Made by a program: the position numbers and the translations under genes
Notes under the pieces: model-generated
Seen by the model: the letters and a program-made list of their open reading frames with translations, nothing else
Told to the model about the DNA's origin: nothing
The model's database searches: none
In this document: positions 1 through 12,146 of the stretch, one piece after another
Position numbering within the stretch: the first letter of the stretch is position 1
Layout of the letters: every line of letters begins with the position of its first letter
Origin: Bidens hawaiensis
Taxonomy: Eukaryota > Streptophyta > Magnoliopsida > Asterales > Asteraceae
Direction: 5' to 3'
DNA length: 64,000 bases
NCBI GenBank assembly: GCA_021521415.1
Contig: JAIQDT010003853.1
Span: 124,001 to 188,000 of the forward strand

Positions 1-959
1 AAAGAGGTGTTGAAATCATTATAGCATAGTTGGTTATTCGTTCGTAGGTGGTATACCGGGTATGCCGGATATACGAATAGACACGGATATTATAACTCCG
101 TGGTACGTAATCGTTTGGTGCTCACAGTGAGCATGTATCGGTTATGCTGACATGCAGAAGAATATTGAAATCAAGTATATTAAACATTAACCTTTGTTGA
201 GAAAGATCTATATGTCAGTTGGTGACAAGGATTATGAAACATATTTGAAAGTTAACCGACGTCAGGTTATGTCCATATGTTATTATACTTGTGGGACTTA
301 TATACTAGATACTGGTATGTGTAATATGTATGATAATATTTGGTGTGTATGTGTACCTGCTGTTATGATTGAGCTGGTAACGAGTTATACGGTGAGATTA
401 GTATTGATTACTGCGTATAGAATGAGTACGGCAGAATGACATAAAAAAGAGTAACTCCAATGATGGAGATTGATATGATTCAATGAATTGCTCAAAGATA
501 GCAGATGATGATACCGAATGTCGTATCACAGATCACTGCTAGTGTTGATGCAAATGTGATTGCAGAATTATAGATTGAGCAATCACATGAATATGAATAT
601 TTAAATTCTTAGTGATATTACTAAGAGTGATAATGTCCCACCGAATACTATTATGACTACAAGTATTAGTTATAAACTAAACATGAATAGTAGTCATAAT
701 GAATTAGATCCGGTATGAAGGATATGTTTGTTGGTTGTGTTAAGAAAATTATTAATAGTTTACTGATGGTAAAGGGAGGAATAGATTAGCGGGTGGATAG
801 AAAAGATCGAAATGGTTAAGGATATTGGTAAGAGTCTAGAACATTGTGTAGTGAAATATGCTACAGATATGTTGGTAGATTATGTTGTATCGTGATGGAA
901 CACAATGGTACTAAATTATAGTTAGAAAATTATTACTCAGATGAGATGGTCAAAATTTA

Positions 960-1745
960 AAATTCTTGTGCTAGAGCACTTTTATTCGAATAATTAAGTT
1001 CGGAGATTGGAAACTGAGCTATGGAAGATAGAAATGTTGTATGCTGATCACTTAGAAAACGCTAATCGTTTGAAGGAATTGTCGTGTCTGGTAACATGGC
1101 TAATTACTCCTGAAGCTAAGCGAAGTGAGCGCAATATTGGGGACTAACTCCATCGATAAGGAGTATAGTCAATCCTGTAAAATATACAACCTTTGGAAGG
1201 GTTGTGTCACAAGCCAGCATTGATATATTAAACTCTATGAGAAGCGGACTGGAAGGACGTTAGGTGAGACGTCGAGTGTTAAAGAAAAGAAATGATAAAG
1301 GTATAGGGCAAAATGGGCTTTTGAATAAGTAGGTATGTCCTACAACCCAGAACTATACTAAGACTAGTTCTGGTGTGAAAACATGAACCGCATAAAGGGT
1401 CCTTCTCGAAATGTGGAAAATATGGTTATCGGCAGGAAGAAGAATGTCGAGTGATAGTAGGCCATAGGTATGGTAAAGATGGACGTAATGCCCCAATTGT
1501 AGAATCATTTGAAGCCTTGTGAACCGGCAACCCCAACCCATACGTGTACAACCACTCCGAACCCAACAACTTCAATAACAATCCACCCAAGGAAATCAAA
1601 TTATGCCAAACAGTTGTACTTGCTATGAATGTGGCAGTACAGAACGTTTCAAGAGAAATTGCCCAAAGTTGAACCAAGGTGTCGTGGAAGACGAACCTCA
1701 TGACAAGCATCAGCCTCTGATCAAGCAAGGAGCCGCGCTTTTGTG
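960..1745 (+). pseudogene. gag remnant of G1
   Basis: No long ORF survives, but translated pieces resemble plant gypsy gag. The clearest part is a CCHC zinc knuckle at 1621-1662 (Cys-Tyr-Glu-Cys, then Arg-Asn-Cys-Pro-Lys). The histidine position reads CGT (Arg) where CAT would give His, so the zinc site is probably dead. Upstream, around 1070-1180, the translation resembles the alpha-helical gag region but has several stops. A few hundred bases further left (1-960) I can see only decayed element interior with no alignable domain. Confidence 0.55.
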
Positions 1746-1779
1746 AGTAATTCGAATAAAGCACGTCATGATCCAAAGG

Positions 1780-2209
1780 TGGTATTAAGTACGTTGTAGT
1801 TTTAAATCAATAGACTTCAGTGATATTTTTACGGTTGTCGATAGAAGTTAGATTTCTGCTAACCTCCTATCTTTTGAAAAGATACCGATTAGTGAAACTA
1901 TAGAACCCTAAACTGTAGAATCGCTAACGGTAAACCCCTAATGGTTAACTAAATTGTTCGGAATTGTCCTATTATTCCGAACGATTAACCTTTCCTTATT
2001 GACCTACGACCAGTAAAGTTAAGAAGTTTTGACGTAATAGTTAACATGGATTGGCTAACTCAACATGAAGCTGAAATCAAATATGAAAAGAAGATGATTA
2101 GAAGCCCTCCTTCGGACGATGAAGTGATTAGATACAGAGAAAAGTGTACGGTATTATGTTACCACTCTAATCTCATCTTGAGATGTTATAATATTTACGA
2201 CAAGAAGAC
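1780..2209 (+). pseudogene. aspartic protease remnant of G1
   Basis: The strongest piece is the C-terminal protease motif Met-Asp-Trp-Leu followed by a Glu-Ile segment at about 2051-2085, which in intact plant gypsy elements ends the protease domain just before the RT linker. The catalytic DSG/DTG triplet is not recognisable and the frame is broken several times. Confidence 0.5.
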
Positions 2210-3003
2210 GTGGTGTATTTAACAAACGCGATTGCCAAAGTATTTAAAAGAAAACATATAGAAAATGTTTCGGTGATACGTAAATATCCAGAAGTTTTCC
2301 CAGAAGAACTTCCTGGATTACCACCAACCCGACAGGTTGAATTCAGAATCGATTTAATACCTCAAGCTGGCCCTGTTGCTAAAGCATCTTACCGACTTGC
2401 GCCAACTGAAATGCAAGAATTATTGGATAAAGGTTTTATACGACCTAGTTAGTCACCATGGGGTGCACCAGTGTTATTTGGGAAATGAAGGACGAAAGTG
2501 TTAGGATATGTATTGATTAGAGAGAATTGCATAAAGTGAGGATCAAGAATAGGTATTCACTTTTTCGAAGTGAACGATCTGTTTAACCAACTGCAAAGGG
2601 CGATTTACTTTTAGAAAATTGGTCTTAGATATAGTTATCACTAAATGAAAAGTCCAAGAGGAGGACGTTGCAACAACAGCGTTTCGGACTCATTACGGCC
2701 ATTATGAATTCTTATTTATGCCGTTCGGGCTAGCAAATGCGCCGGCAGTGTTCATGGAACTCATGAACCGAGTCTGTAAACTTTATTTTGACAAAGTTGT
2801 CATAGCATTCATGGATAATATTTTGATATATTTGCAACGTAAGGAAGAGCAAAAACGACGTTTAAAAAAATGGTGGAAGTGTTAAAGCAAGAGGAGTTAT
2901 ACGCGAAGTTTTCGAAATGTGACTTTGAATACAGAAAGCATAATCCCTTGGTCATGTTGTAAAGCAACAAGGATTTCACATAGATCCAAATAAGATAGAA
3001 ACC
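2210..3003 (+). pseudogene. Ty3/gypsy reverse transcriptase, broken
   Basis: The open stretch 2210-2452 encodes the N-terminal RT signature (PEVFPEELPGLPP, then RLAP and KGFIRPS) and ends at a TAG where the family continues SPWGAP. Further RT motifs follow in shifted frames: a palm segment with MPFGLANAP near 2717 and a decayed catalytic box near 2808 (Phe-Met-Asp-Asn in place of FIDD or YVDD, so the second catalytic Asp is lost). The segment ends abruptly near 3005 at Glu-Thr-Ile-Lys, from which the sequence jumps directly into RNase H, missing the connection region. Confidence 0.85.
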
Positions 3004-3010
3004 ATTAAAA

Positions 3011-3679
3011 TTGTGTCAAGCGCCGATTTTAAGTCTCCCCGATGGAGACGATGGTTTTGTCGCGTATTGTGACGCATCGCGAAGCGGGTTAGGATGCGTG
3101 TTGATGCAGAATAATAAGGTTATAGCCTATGCTTCCCGACAGTTAAAAGTACACGAGAAAAATTACACTACTCACGGCTTAGAACTGGGAGCGATTATCT
3201 TCGCACTTAAAATCTGGAGACTTTATCTCTACGGCACGAAGTGCACCATCTTCACCGATCATAAAAGTTTGCAGCACATATTTGATCAGAAGGAACTGAA
3301 TATGAGGCAACGAAGATGGGTCGAGTTGTTAAGCGATTATGACTGTGACATCCATTATCACCCCGGCAAGGCTAACGTCGTAGCCGATGCCTTGAGTAGG
3401 AAAGATCGGGTTAAGCCATTGCGAGTGCGAGTGCTGGGGATGATAGTCCAGTCGAACCTTTCGGACCTGATTCGAGTCGCTCAACGTGAGACGTTGAAAG
3501 AGGAACAATTGGAAAAGGAGGAACTTTACGGCAATGAGAAGAATTTCGAACAACGCGTGGACGAAATTCTCTACTTCAAAAAAAATTGGGTTTGGATCCC
3601 GACCCTCCATGACCTTCGTGAATTAATTATGGACGAAGCGCATAGATCGAAATATTCCATACATCCGGGATCGGATTAG
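3011..3679 (+). pseudogene. RNase H and start of integrase of G1
   Basis: An open stretch of 222 codons. It starts at the APILSLPDG motif and continues through the RNase H segments YCDAS, YASRQLK, TDHKSLQ and ADALSRK, then a linker into the integrase zinc-binding region, ending at Ser-Ile-His-Pro-Gly. RNase H removes the RNA strand during reverse transcription. This is the best-preserved part of G1, but it is cut off from RT by the deletion just upstream and stops early in integrase at 3677-3679. Confidence 0.9.
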
Positions 3680-4087
3680 ACTATTGATGATACGAATATC
3701 TGAAAGGATTTTGTTAATGACCGAGTGTGGAGAAAGATATGGTTACGTATGTTGGTGAAAATTTAAGTTATGCAAGAGATAAGGCTGCATACCGAAAACC
3801 CTTGGGAACGCCACAACGACAGAAAATTCGCCAATGATAGTGGGAATAAATTACATTGGATTTCGGGACGCAAATTCCCAAGATATATCAAAGGCATGAG
3901 GAAAATTGGGTAATCGCAGATCGATTAACCAATCCTCGCATTTCATTCCAATCTATGACGATTACCACAATGAATTCTCGCCCAAATTCCTGATGGTGAA
4001 ATGGTATCTCGTCGTGGAGTACCATTTTCAATTATCTCAGATCGAAATAGTCATCCTACTTCCAATATTGGAAGACGGGGAAGGAAA
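3680..4087 (+). pseudogene. integrase core of G1, left part, interrupted by solo LTR
   Basis: Frame-broken translation retains integrase core segments: a DRLT-like box followed by Ser-Ser-His-Phe-Ile-Pro near 3922-3950, and SRRGVPFSIISDRN at 4004-4045, the second catalytic Asp block. The solo LTR then splits the sequence at 4088-4092. Several stops and indels mean that it encodes no integrase. Confidence 0.72.
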
Positions 4088-4092
4088 CATCG

Positions 4093-7073
4093 TGTAACAC
4101 CCCGTAACCGCAGCGGAAACGTAAACGGGATGCAACAGACACATCTGATATCAACAGCATTGCTTATAAAGAAAACACCACTACATTAATTTACATCATA
4201 TTACATTGTTCCGAGTTTAGTTCCCGTCTAGGCGATAGCACATAAGTTTTACCAACATTACATTATCATATTTAATACAAAATGATCACTAAACTTCCAC
4301 AAATAGCACTCATCATCAAGCATGTAGCACTTACTCCAGTTTGGGAGTACCTAGAAAGCATGTAAAGAAAACGGGTCAACTACGAATAGTTGGTGAGTTT
4401 CACTAATTTAAATAAACAGTGATAAATCATTATGATAATCATATATTAGAGACATCTGAGGACACTGTTAACCCAGTACTGTACCCATTCCGGGGGCAAT
4501 GTTAACCCAGAAACACTTCTAGAGACATCTGGGGACACTGTTAACCCAGTACTGTACCCATTCCGGGGGCAATGTTAACCCATAAACACTTCCAGGGATA
4601 TCTGGGGACACTGTTAACCCAGTAATGTACCCATTCCATACGATTCCCGTACAATCAAATATTTATAAATACACGCAAATCCATGCGTTCAGTATGTACT
4701 TAAACATTTTATTAGTAACATGCTTCCGCCCCGGGAAAATATTTGAAAACAATTCAGAAAAAGGGGCTCGTGAAACTCACCTTATCGTAGGCAAATTAGT
4801 AATACAATACTCCAGCTACTAGTCCAAATCTGTAATACGATCCCTAAGTTTGTTACTATACAATCACTATTAACATAACTTTTACCGTGTTAACCGGTAC
4901 ATCTGGGGACACAGTTAACCCAGTACTGTACCCGTTCCGGGGGCAATGTTAACCCAGAAACACTTCACCGGACTCAGATTGTGATATCGTTTAGAGTTCA
5001 CAAGTCAGATTTACTATTAGTCATTTTTCCCGTTTTGCGTGCCTAGCACGGTTATCCATTTTTATGTTTCAAAAATGAGTTTGGTCACACACGACCCAAA
5101 AATAGTGGTTAATTGATAATTTAACTAAAGTTGTGAAATTAGGGCTCGGTTTAGACGTCCCGATTGGCCGCGGGACCCGTTTCCGTCATTATCGTACCGG
5201 AAACTGTTAAATAGGTTAAAAACACTCAAATCATCCGAATTATTTTCGGATGATTCATTTTTACTTGTTTAACTCAATTATATGAAAATAGTTCATTTTT
5301 AGGGTTTTTATACACCAGTCAGCTCGCTTATGCGAACTTTACCGATTTACGCGTTTTAAGCTTTAAAAGTTTGTTTTAGCACAAATAATTATCCGTTTAG
5401 TCTCGAATCTTAAAATTTTGCACAAGTTACTTTTTGACAGTGGGGAATATTATAAAAATATTTTCAGAATTAATTTTATATTTAAAATTTATTTATCTAT
5501 TTTTAAACCCCATTTAAACACTAAATATGTCGTAAATACCAAACGATCTTAGAAAAATCCCAAATTTTTCCTGGATGACCCCTGCCATCTCCATAGTCCC
5601 CTGTAATATTTCCAGAACCAAAATCCCTTTTTAAATGCCATTTTCACTAAAACCGAGCTAGAAAACCCTAGAACTCGTTTAACCGAAAAGCCTACTTATA
5701 CTTCTCCAAATGACCTCAAAATTTGTGTGTGTCTTATAAATGTTATAAAAAGCTTATCTGAAATTTTCCAGAATTTTTCATGATATTTAACTATTTTTCA
5801 CCATTTTTGGCCAAAACCGAGCATTAAATTCACCAAATATTCATCATTTATCCAAAAATTACCAAAAATTCACAGAACTCATATTTTCATATATTTAATA
5901 CCTCTGTAAAATTTCATGACCTAACTCTACACGTATCACAATCTGTCCAAAATTCATAAACCATACAAAACCGAACTACCTTGTGTTTCTAGCTTCAAAC
6001 CGCCAGAATCTCGCTTTCTAGCCTTTTCTAGCAACTAGATACAACACCTACAAGCACAATAACACCACACCAAGAAAGTTACACCCACAATCAAGCCATT
6101 TCTTTCATGGTTTCGGTTATGCTTTAAAAACAAAGATTTAACTGTAAAAATTCGTTTTTGGTTCGTTTAACTCCTTTCTTGGACCAAGATCCCTTGTATA
6201 ACCCGTATACATCACTTGATCATGCAAGAATCGGTTCCATCTCGGGTTTTCACCCTTTTTCACTTGGAAACCTCCTTTTCTTGCAAGAACACTCAGGAAA
6301 CGAAAATAAACACGTACATAACACAATTTTACCTCGGTTTTTCTTGCTAGAACTTTGGAATTTTGGATCTTAAAGTGGATGGAATTGGTGAATGTGGAGG
6401 GATTTGATGAGAAAAAGGAAAATAAGGGTGGGAAATGGGACATAAGTCCGATCGGCCTAAGGTAAGGGGTGGGGTGGGACCCACCTCTTCATTTCTAGCC
6501 ACACATTCGGATTCTCGTAATCCGAATAATGTTTTGGATAATCTGGTTCAGTTCATTTTTCGGTTAAACGTTTAATTCAGCTTAAAACGAGGCTAAAACG
6601 GTCGTTTTTTCGGCTTAAAAATGAAATTTATATAAAATCGATTTAAAAACTTAAACCATGACATTTATTAACTTAAAACATCATAGTATTAATAATTGTG
6701 CATCTTTTCCGGCTTGATCGATTGTCTCTTGCTTGGTTTGGTATTAAAGGTTTCGTTTAACGTACCGACGTATCATTAAATCGAAATCCTTTTTCTGTGC
6801 TTTAATTCACTTATCCCGAAGCTTTAATACTTCGTAAACATTACTAAATATTATATATTTCGTCTATAATGCAATCCCCGATCGTTCGGGCTTCAATAAC
6901 CGTTAATCGGTTAATCGTATTTCCAATACGATTAACCGTATAATCGAGTATAATTCGTACTATGAATCATACATACTCGTTTAAATGCATCATAATTCAC
7001 ATATTCATTATTAAATAACACATAAATAGTATATACCGGTTAGGGTATACCTGATTTTGCCGGAATCGTTACA
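4093..7073 (-). repeat. solo LTR 1 of the G1 family, TSD CATCG
   Basis: A 2981 bp unit starting TGTAAC and ending GTTACA, flanked by the perfect 5 bp target duplication CATCG (4088-4092 and 7074-7078). It is the reverse complement of the G1 3' LTR at 7745-10845 and matches the LTR at 34230-37334 end to end, so it lies in - orientation. No internal element sequence is attached on either side, so it is a solo LTR, most simply the product of LTR-LTR recombination. It differs from the other two copies by a block at about 4451-4636, where about 2.6 copies of a 73 bp unit replace roughly 300 bp. ORFs read inside it are not genes. Confidence 0.93.
4451..4636. repeat. 73 bp tandem repeat inside solo LTR 1
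   Basis: About 2.6 copies of a unit starting GACATCTGGGGACAC and containing GTTAACCCAGTACTGTACCC begin at 4451, 4524 and 4597. A single copy of the same unit exists in each related LTR (near 4901-4970 here, 35147-35220 in solo LTR 2, and the reverse complement near 9840-9915), so this is a local amplification specific to this copy. Confidence 0.85.
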
Positions 7074-7078
7074 CATCG

Positions 7079-7735
7079 AGAGCTTGAAGCTTTCTATGGG
7101 TAAAGTGATTATCACCAATTTGTTAAATCGAAAATGGGCGTCACTCAAGCCATAATATTTGGATTGATTCGAGAATCAACCAATCGGATTTATAATATTT
7201 AAGATAAGTCGAAAGTAGCGCGAGATTGGCAAAGGATTTATGCCAACATTCATAGGAAACCATTGTCACTGGAAAGAGGTGACAAGGCATTTTAAGGCAT
7301 CACCTTAGAGAGGTGATATGAGGTTTGGTAAAACCGAAAATAGCTCCTTAATATATTGGACCTCATGAGACTATCTCCATGATAGGTCATTTAGTTTATC
7401 GATCAAAGTACTCCAGGGGCTAAGTACTATACATGATGTTTTGCCATGTATACGGATTGAAAAGTACCTATGCGATGAGGCAACGAAAGTACCAGTAACG
7501 GAGGTACTCATGGAAGACATGCCTGATATCATAAATAATTCCGTAGAGTTAGTAGACGGGAAAATTAAACAGTTTGGACACACCAAGCTTTATTGATTAA
7601 GATTAAGTGGAATTCACAGCGAGGACCAGATTATACCTGGTAACGCGAGGGTGAATTCTGAAGGAAAAACCCCCACACCTTTCTCTCAAAAGGGGATAGG
7701 GGGCGTGTAAAATTTCGAGGACGAAATTTCTTAAC
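7079..7735 (+). pseudogene. integrase C-terminal region of G1, right part
   Basis: Resumes the G1 integrase after the solo LTR. It contains frame-broken matches to the C-terminal part of plant gypsy integrase: a GDKVM-like block around 7270-7340, an HDVLP-containing block around 7433-7447 and an EVLMED-type tail around 7500-7600, with a final WNSQRG-like motif near 7610. The central integrase portion (the Glu of DDE and its surroundings) is not evident, so DNA was also lost here. No chromodomain could be read. Confidence 0.65.
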
Positions 7736-7744
7736 GGGGGAGAA
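7736..7744 (+). promoter_or_regulatory. polypurine tract of G1
   Basis: GGGGGAGAA lies directly before the TGTAAC start of the 3' LTR, the normal place for the plus-strand primer of reverse transcription. It fixes the orientation of G1 as + and identifies 7745 as the LTR start. Confidence 0.88.
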
Positions 7745-10700
7745 TGTAACGATTCCGACGAAACCAGGGATACCCTAACCGGTAGACGATAGTTACGTCA
7801 TATTTTTTGTCGGGTACATGAGTTACCATAGTAATTATACGAGAATACAGGGTTCACTGTATTGATTGTACGTGGATATATAATTCATCATGTTGATTAT
7901 ACGATTAATCGATCGATAGTTATTGAAACCCGAACGAATCGAGGGTTCAATTATAGACGATATCTACAATATTTAGTGATGTTGCGAAGCATTAATGCTT
8001 CAGGATAAGTAAAGTACGGCACAGAAAAAGAATTTCGATTTAATGGTACGTCGGTACGCTAAACGAAACCTTTAATACCAAACCAAGCAAGAGACGATCG
8101 ATCAAGCCGAAAAAGATGCGCAATTATTAATAATATGATGTTTTAAGTTAATGAAAGTCATGGTCTAGTTTTTTTTGAAGTTTTTAAATCGGTTTTATAT
8201 AAATTTCATTTTTAAGCCGAAAAACGACCGTTTTAGCCTCGTTTTAAGTTAAATTAAACATTTAACCGAAAAACGAAATGAACCAGATTATCCAAAACAT
8301 TATCCGGATTGCGGAAATCCAATTGTGTGGCTAGAATTGGAGAGGTGGGTCCCACCCACCCCCCTTATCAATTCCGATCGGCATTTGGGGTCACACCCTT
8401 GCCTTTCATTTCTTTTTTCTCATCAAGCTATTGCAAGATCATCCATCCTCTCAAGATCATGATCCAAAACCGAGAATTTTTAGCAAGAAAACAAGGTAAA
8501 GAATCGAGTGAATCACGTTTCCATCTTCGTTTCTTGGGTTTATTTGCAAGAAAATGAGGTTTCAAAGATGAAAACCGATTCTTGCATGATCAAGTGATGT
8601 ATTCGGGTTATACAAGGGATCTTGGTCCAAGAAAGGAGTTAAACGAAGCAAGAACGAATTTTTACGGTTTAAATCTTTGTTTTTGAATCATAACCGAAAC
8701 TATAGTGTAAGAGGCTTGATCGTGAGTGTAACTTGCTTGGTATTGTGGTATGTTGGTTGTAGGTTCTGTGTTTAGTGGTAGATAAGGCGGAAAGACGAGT
8801 TTGTAGCTTGTAGTGGCGGAAAACGAAAGGTATATTCGGTTATGTTCGGTTTTGGAATTTTTGGACAGATTGTGATGTGTTTAGAGTTAGGTCATGAAAT
8901 TTTACAGGGATGTTCTACACATGAAAATAAGAGTTCTGTGAATTTTTGGTAATTTTTGGATAAAGGATGAATATTTGGTGAATTTAATGCTCGGTTTTGG
9001 CCAAAAATGGTGAAAAATAGTTAAATAACATGAAAATTTCTGGACAATTGCAGATAAGCTTTTTATATCATGTATAAGTCACACACAAAATTTGAGGTCC
9101 GTTGGAGAAGTCTAAGTAGGCTTTTCGGTTAAACGAGTTCTAGGGTTTTCTAGCTCGGTTTTAGTGAAAATGGCATGTAAAAGGGGGTTTTGGTTCTGAA
9201 AAATTACAGGGGACTATGTGGATGGCAGGGTACATCCAGGAAAAATTTGGGATTTTTCTAAGATCGTTTGGTATTTACGACATATTAAGTGTTTAAATGG
9301 TGTTTAAAAATAGATAAATAAATTTTAAATATAGAAATTAGTTCTGGAAATATTTTTATAAAATTCCCCACCGTCAAAAAGTGATTTGTGCAAAATTTCA
9401 AAATCCGAGATTAAACGGATAATTATTTGTGCTAATTATCAAACTTTTAAAGTTAAAATGCGTAAACAGGTGAAGTTCGCTTAAGCGAGCTGACTGGTGT
9501 ATAAAAACCCTAAAAATGAACTATTTTCATATAAATGAGTTAAACAAGTAAAAATAAATCATCCGAAAATAATTCGGATGATTTGAGTAATTTTGTCTGA
9601 TTTAACAGTTTCCGGTACGCTAAAGACCGAAACGGGTCCCGCGGCCAATCGGGGCGTCTAAACCGAGCTCTAATTTCACAACTTAAACTAAATTATCAGT
9701 CAACCACTATTTTCGGGTCGTGTGTGACCAAACTCATTTTTGAAACATAAAAACGGGTAACCGTGCTAGGCACGCAAAACGGGAAAAATAAGCTATTAGA
9801 AAATTTGACTGTTGAACTCTAAACGACATCACAATCTGAGTCCGGAGAAGTGTTTCTGGGTTAACCTTGCCCCCAGAACGGGTATAGTGCTGGGTTAACA
9901 GTGTCCCTAGATGTACCGGTTAACTTGGTTAAAGTTATATTAATAATGAGTGTATAGTAACGATCGTAGGGATCATATTACAGATTGGACGTGTTAATTG
10001 ATAATGATTGTTGTTACCTGCTTCCATGTGCTAAGGTGAGTTTCACGAGCCCCTTTTTCTGAATTGTTTTCAAATATTTTCCCGGGGCGGAAGCATGTTA
10101 CTATTGAAAGGTTTAAGTACATACTGAACGCATGGATTTGCGTGGATTTATATATGTTTTATTGTACGGGAATCGTACGGAAATGTACTAAGATGGTAAT
10201 TGTCTGAGTTGCAAACATTCTAAGGCCCCGGAACACGAGTGATTAACTGAAAGCCGGTAGAGTGTGGATAGTACTATTGGTCTGACAAACCCAACTGGTC
10301 CGGCATGGATTTGCTGATGTTTCCCAGCCAGTTGCACATGTCTATTTTGGGTGTTATATATATTTTGCTATGTAATGTTAGACATAGCGGTTTGGGGCAG
10401 TTCCGTGGGCGGGGGATATGCCACGGGGGTTGTGTGTGATAGTCAGAGGTTTCACTTGTGGGCTCAGCATAATTACATCGATAATAATATTATTTTATGA
10501 TAATGATTTATCATGGTTTACTCGAATTGTGAAACTCACCAACTATTCGTAGTTGACCCGTTTTCTCACATGCTTTTCAGGTACAACTAAGATGAAGTGA
10601 TTGCTTATGTGCTAAGTGCTTGATGTGTGTAAGATTTGCGTGCGGAATGTTAGGATACATTATAATAAATAGAATTATGTATCGTATTGTATGATGTGTG

Positions 10701-10845
10701 TATCACCTAGACGGTAATGAAATACGAGATAATGTAATTTTGAAGTATATTAATGTATTCAGTTTTCTTTATAAGCAATGTGGTTGATATCAAACGAGTC
10801 TGTCGCACCCCGTTTACGTTTCTGCTGCGGTTACGGGGTGTTACA
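7745..10845 (+). repeat. 3' LTR of G1 (3.1 kb)
   Basis: A 3101 bp LTR from TGTAACGATTCC to GGGGTGTTACA. Its boundaries are set by the polypurine tract on the left and by the return of the G2 integrase on the right. It pairs in inverted orientation with the solo LTR at 4093-7073. Contents include a perfect 12 bp inverted repeat at 9556-9584 that is nearly conserved in the two solo LTRs. No gene-like ORF inside is supported. Confidence 0.93.
9556..9584. other. conserved hairpin in the G1-family LTR
   Basis: AAATCATCCGAA, a 5-nt spacer, then TTCGGATGATTT: a perfect 12 bp stem. The same inverted repeat is present with slight changes near 5229-5258 and 35482-35512 in the two solo LTRs. A role in RNA 3'-end formation or structure is only a guess. 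Confidence 0.7.
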
Positions 10846-11277
10846 CATTGTTTTAGGCACCCCATGTAGACACTCTACTTTCTTAAAATAAAGATTAGCT
10901 ATCTGGACAACATCATATATAGTGTTGCATGCAATAAAATGGGCTAATTTTTAATATCGATCCACTACAACCATAATCGAATCTTTTTGGTGTTGAGTAC
11001 GTGGTAATCCGGTAATAAAATCGAGACTAACATCTTCCCAAGGAGCTACCGGCACTGGTAAAGGCATGTATAAATCGTGTGGCGAAGTGTGACTTTTGGA
11101 ACGGTTACATTGCAGGCAAAGTTTAATGAAGTGATCTACATCTCGGTTCAGTTTGGGCCAAAAAAATTGGTGTCGCACAATATGAACGGTTTTATCAACA
11201 CCCAAATGACCTGCCAAACCCCCTTCGTGAGCTTCCTGTGTTATTACCAACTTGAGGATATGGCGAGTAACAAATAG
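10846..11277 (-). pseudogene. integrase of G2, truncated by G1 insertion
   Basis: The ORF 10951-11250 encodes the zinc-binding part (GHLGVDKT, then a CLQC pair), the MPLPVPVAPWEDVSLDF segment carrying the first catalytic Asp, and VVVDRY. On the - strand beyond that, 10846-10950 continues as a degraded core reading HFIACNT and LHGVPKT, after which G1 interrupts. Integrase would join element DNA to the host chromosome; this copy lacks its core end and C-terminus. Confidence 0.9.
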
Positions 11278-11429
11278 CCGTTGTCCTTTGATTAAAAACC
11301 ATTTAAAACATGATAATCACCTTGAACGTGTAACTGGCAGCCTGCATACAATATGCCAAAATAAGGATCCAACGGATACTCGTACATCAAAAGATTGAAC
11401 CCGAGGATTTTGATTTGAGGGAGTTTAGT

Positions 11430-11680
11430 AGGGTATACTTACGAGAAAGAGCAACAACCCCTTTGTTAAGCTTTCCAGACTCGTGTTTAATCGTGAAAGT
11501 AAAAGCTTGTAGGAATTCCACCCATTTGGCATGTTGAGGCTGTAATTTGGGCTGACCTTGGATGTATTTTAGAGCCTCATGATCTGAATGAAGAATGAAT
11601 TATTTGGAGATCAAGTAGTGTTGCCAATGATTCAAGGCTCAAATGATAGCATAAAATTCTTTGTCGTATGTTGAGTATCG
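11430..11680 (-). pseudogene. RNase H of G2, decayed
   Basis: Translation of the - strand gives HSDHEALKYIQGQPKLQ, then a WVEFLQ block and a decayed ALSR motif, in the order expected for gypsy RNase H. A stop precedes the HSDHE block. The rest of the domain toward 12100 is recognisable only in fragments. Confidence 0.75.
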
Positions 11681-12146
11681 CCTTTTTGCCTCGTTGAGTT
11701 TTCCACTAAAATAGGCAAGTGGGCGGCCTAATTGTGATAAAACAACTATACCCATCTCGGATGCATCACATTCGACCTCAAATACTTCATCAAAACAGGG
11801 GCGCTAAAACTGGAGTGGACGATAATTGTATTTTGAGTTCTTCGAAAGCTAACTGAGCTTGCTGGTTCCAAGTAAATTGCCTGAGTTTTGTCACTTCCGT
11901 TATTGGAGCCACAAGGGTGCTAAAATTCTTAATGAAACGCCGGTAAAAATAGGCAAGGCCATGAAAGCTTCGAACTTGCTGAATTGATTGGGGAATCGGC
12001 CACTCTCGGATGGCTTGAATTCTTTTTTCATCAACCTGTATACCCTGTTCAGAAACAAGATAGCCAAGAAAAGTGACCTTGTTAGTAAAAAAATCGCATA
12101 TCTCTAAATTCCCATATAGCCTCTACTGATCAAGCACTTTGAACAA

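Larger units (their letters stand above)
1..10845 (+). mobile_element. G1: decayed Ty3/gypsy retrotransposon, 3' part with complete 3' LTR
   Basis: The element reads left to right: gag remnant, protease remnant, RT, RNase H, integrase, polypurine tract, 3' LTR. Its 5' LTR lies outside the window. Every coding part carries stops, frameshifts or deletions, so it is not autonomous. Its integrase is interrupted at 4088/7074 by a solo LTR of the same family. The RT and RNase H motifs and the sequence just before the polypurine tract (AATTTCGAGGACGAAATTTC) are typical of plant chromovirus-type elements with long LTRs such as Tekay/Del; the clade is inferred. The element itself sits inside the integrase of G2: the sequence right of 10845 continues that integrase on the - strand. 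Confidence 0.88.

Noticed and set aside
6138..6443. Overlapping ORFs in both strands of the solo LTR (also 8309-8557 and 36490-36828)
   Set aside because: All lie inside LTRs of one family and recur at the homologous position only as shared LTR sequence; no protein similarity.
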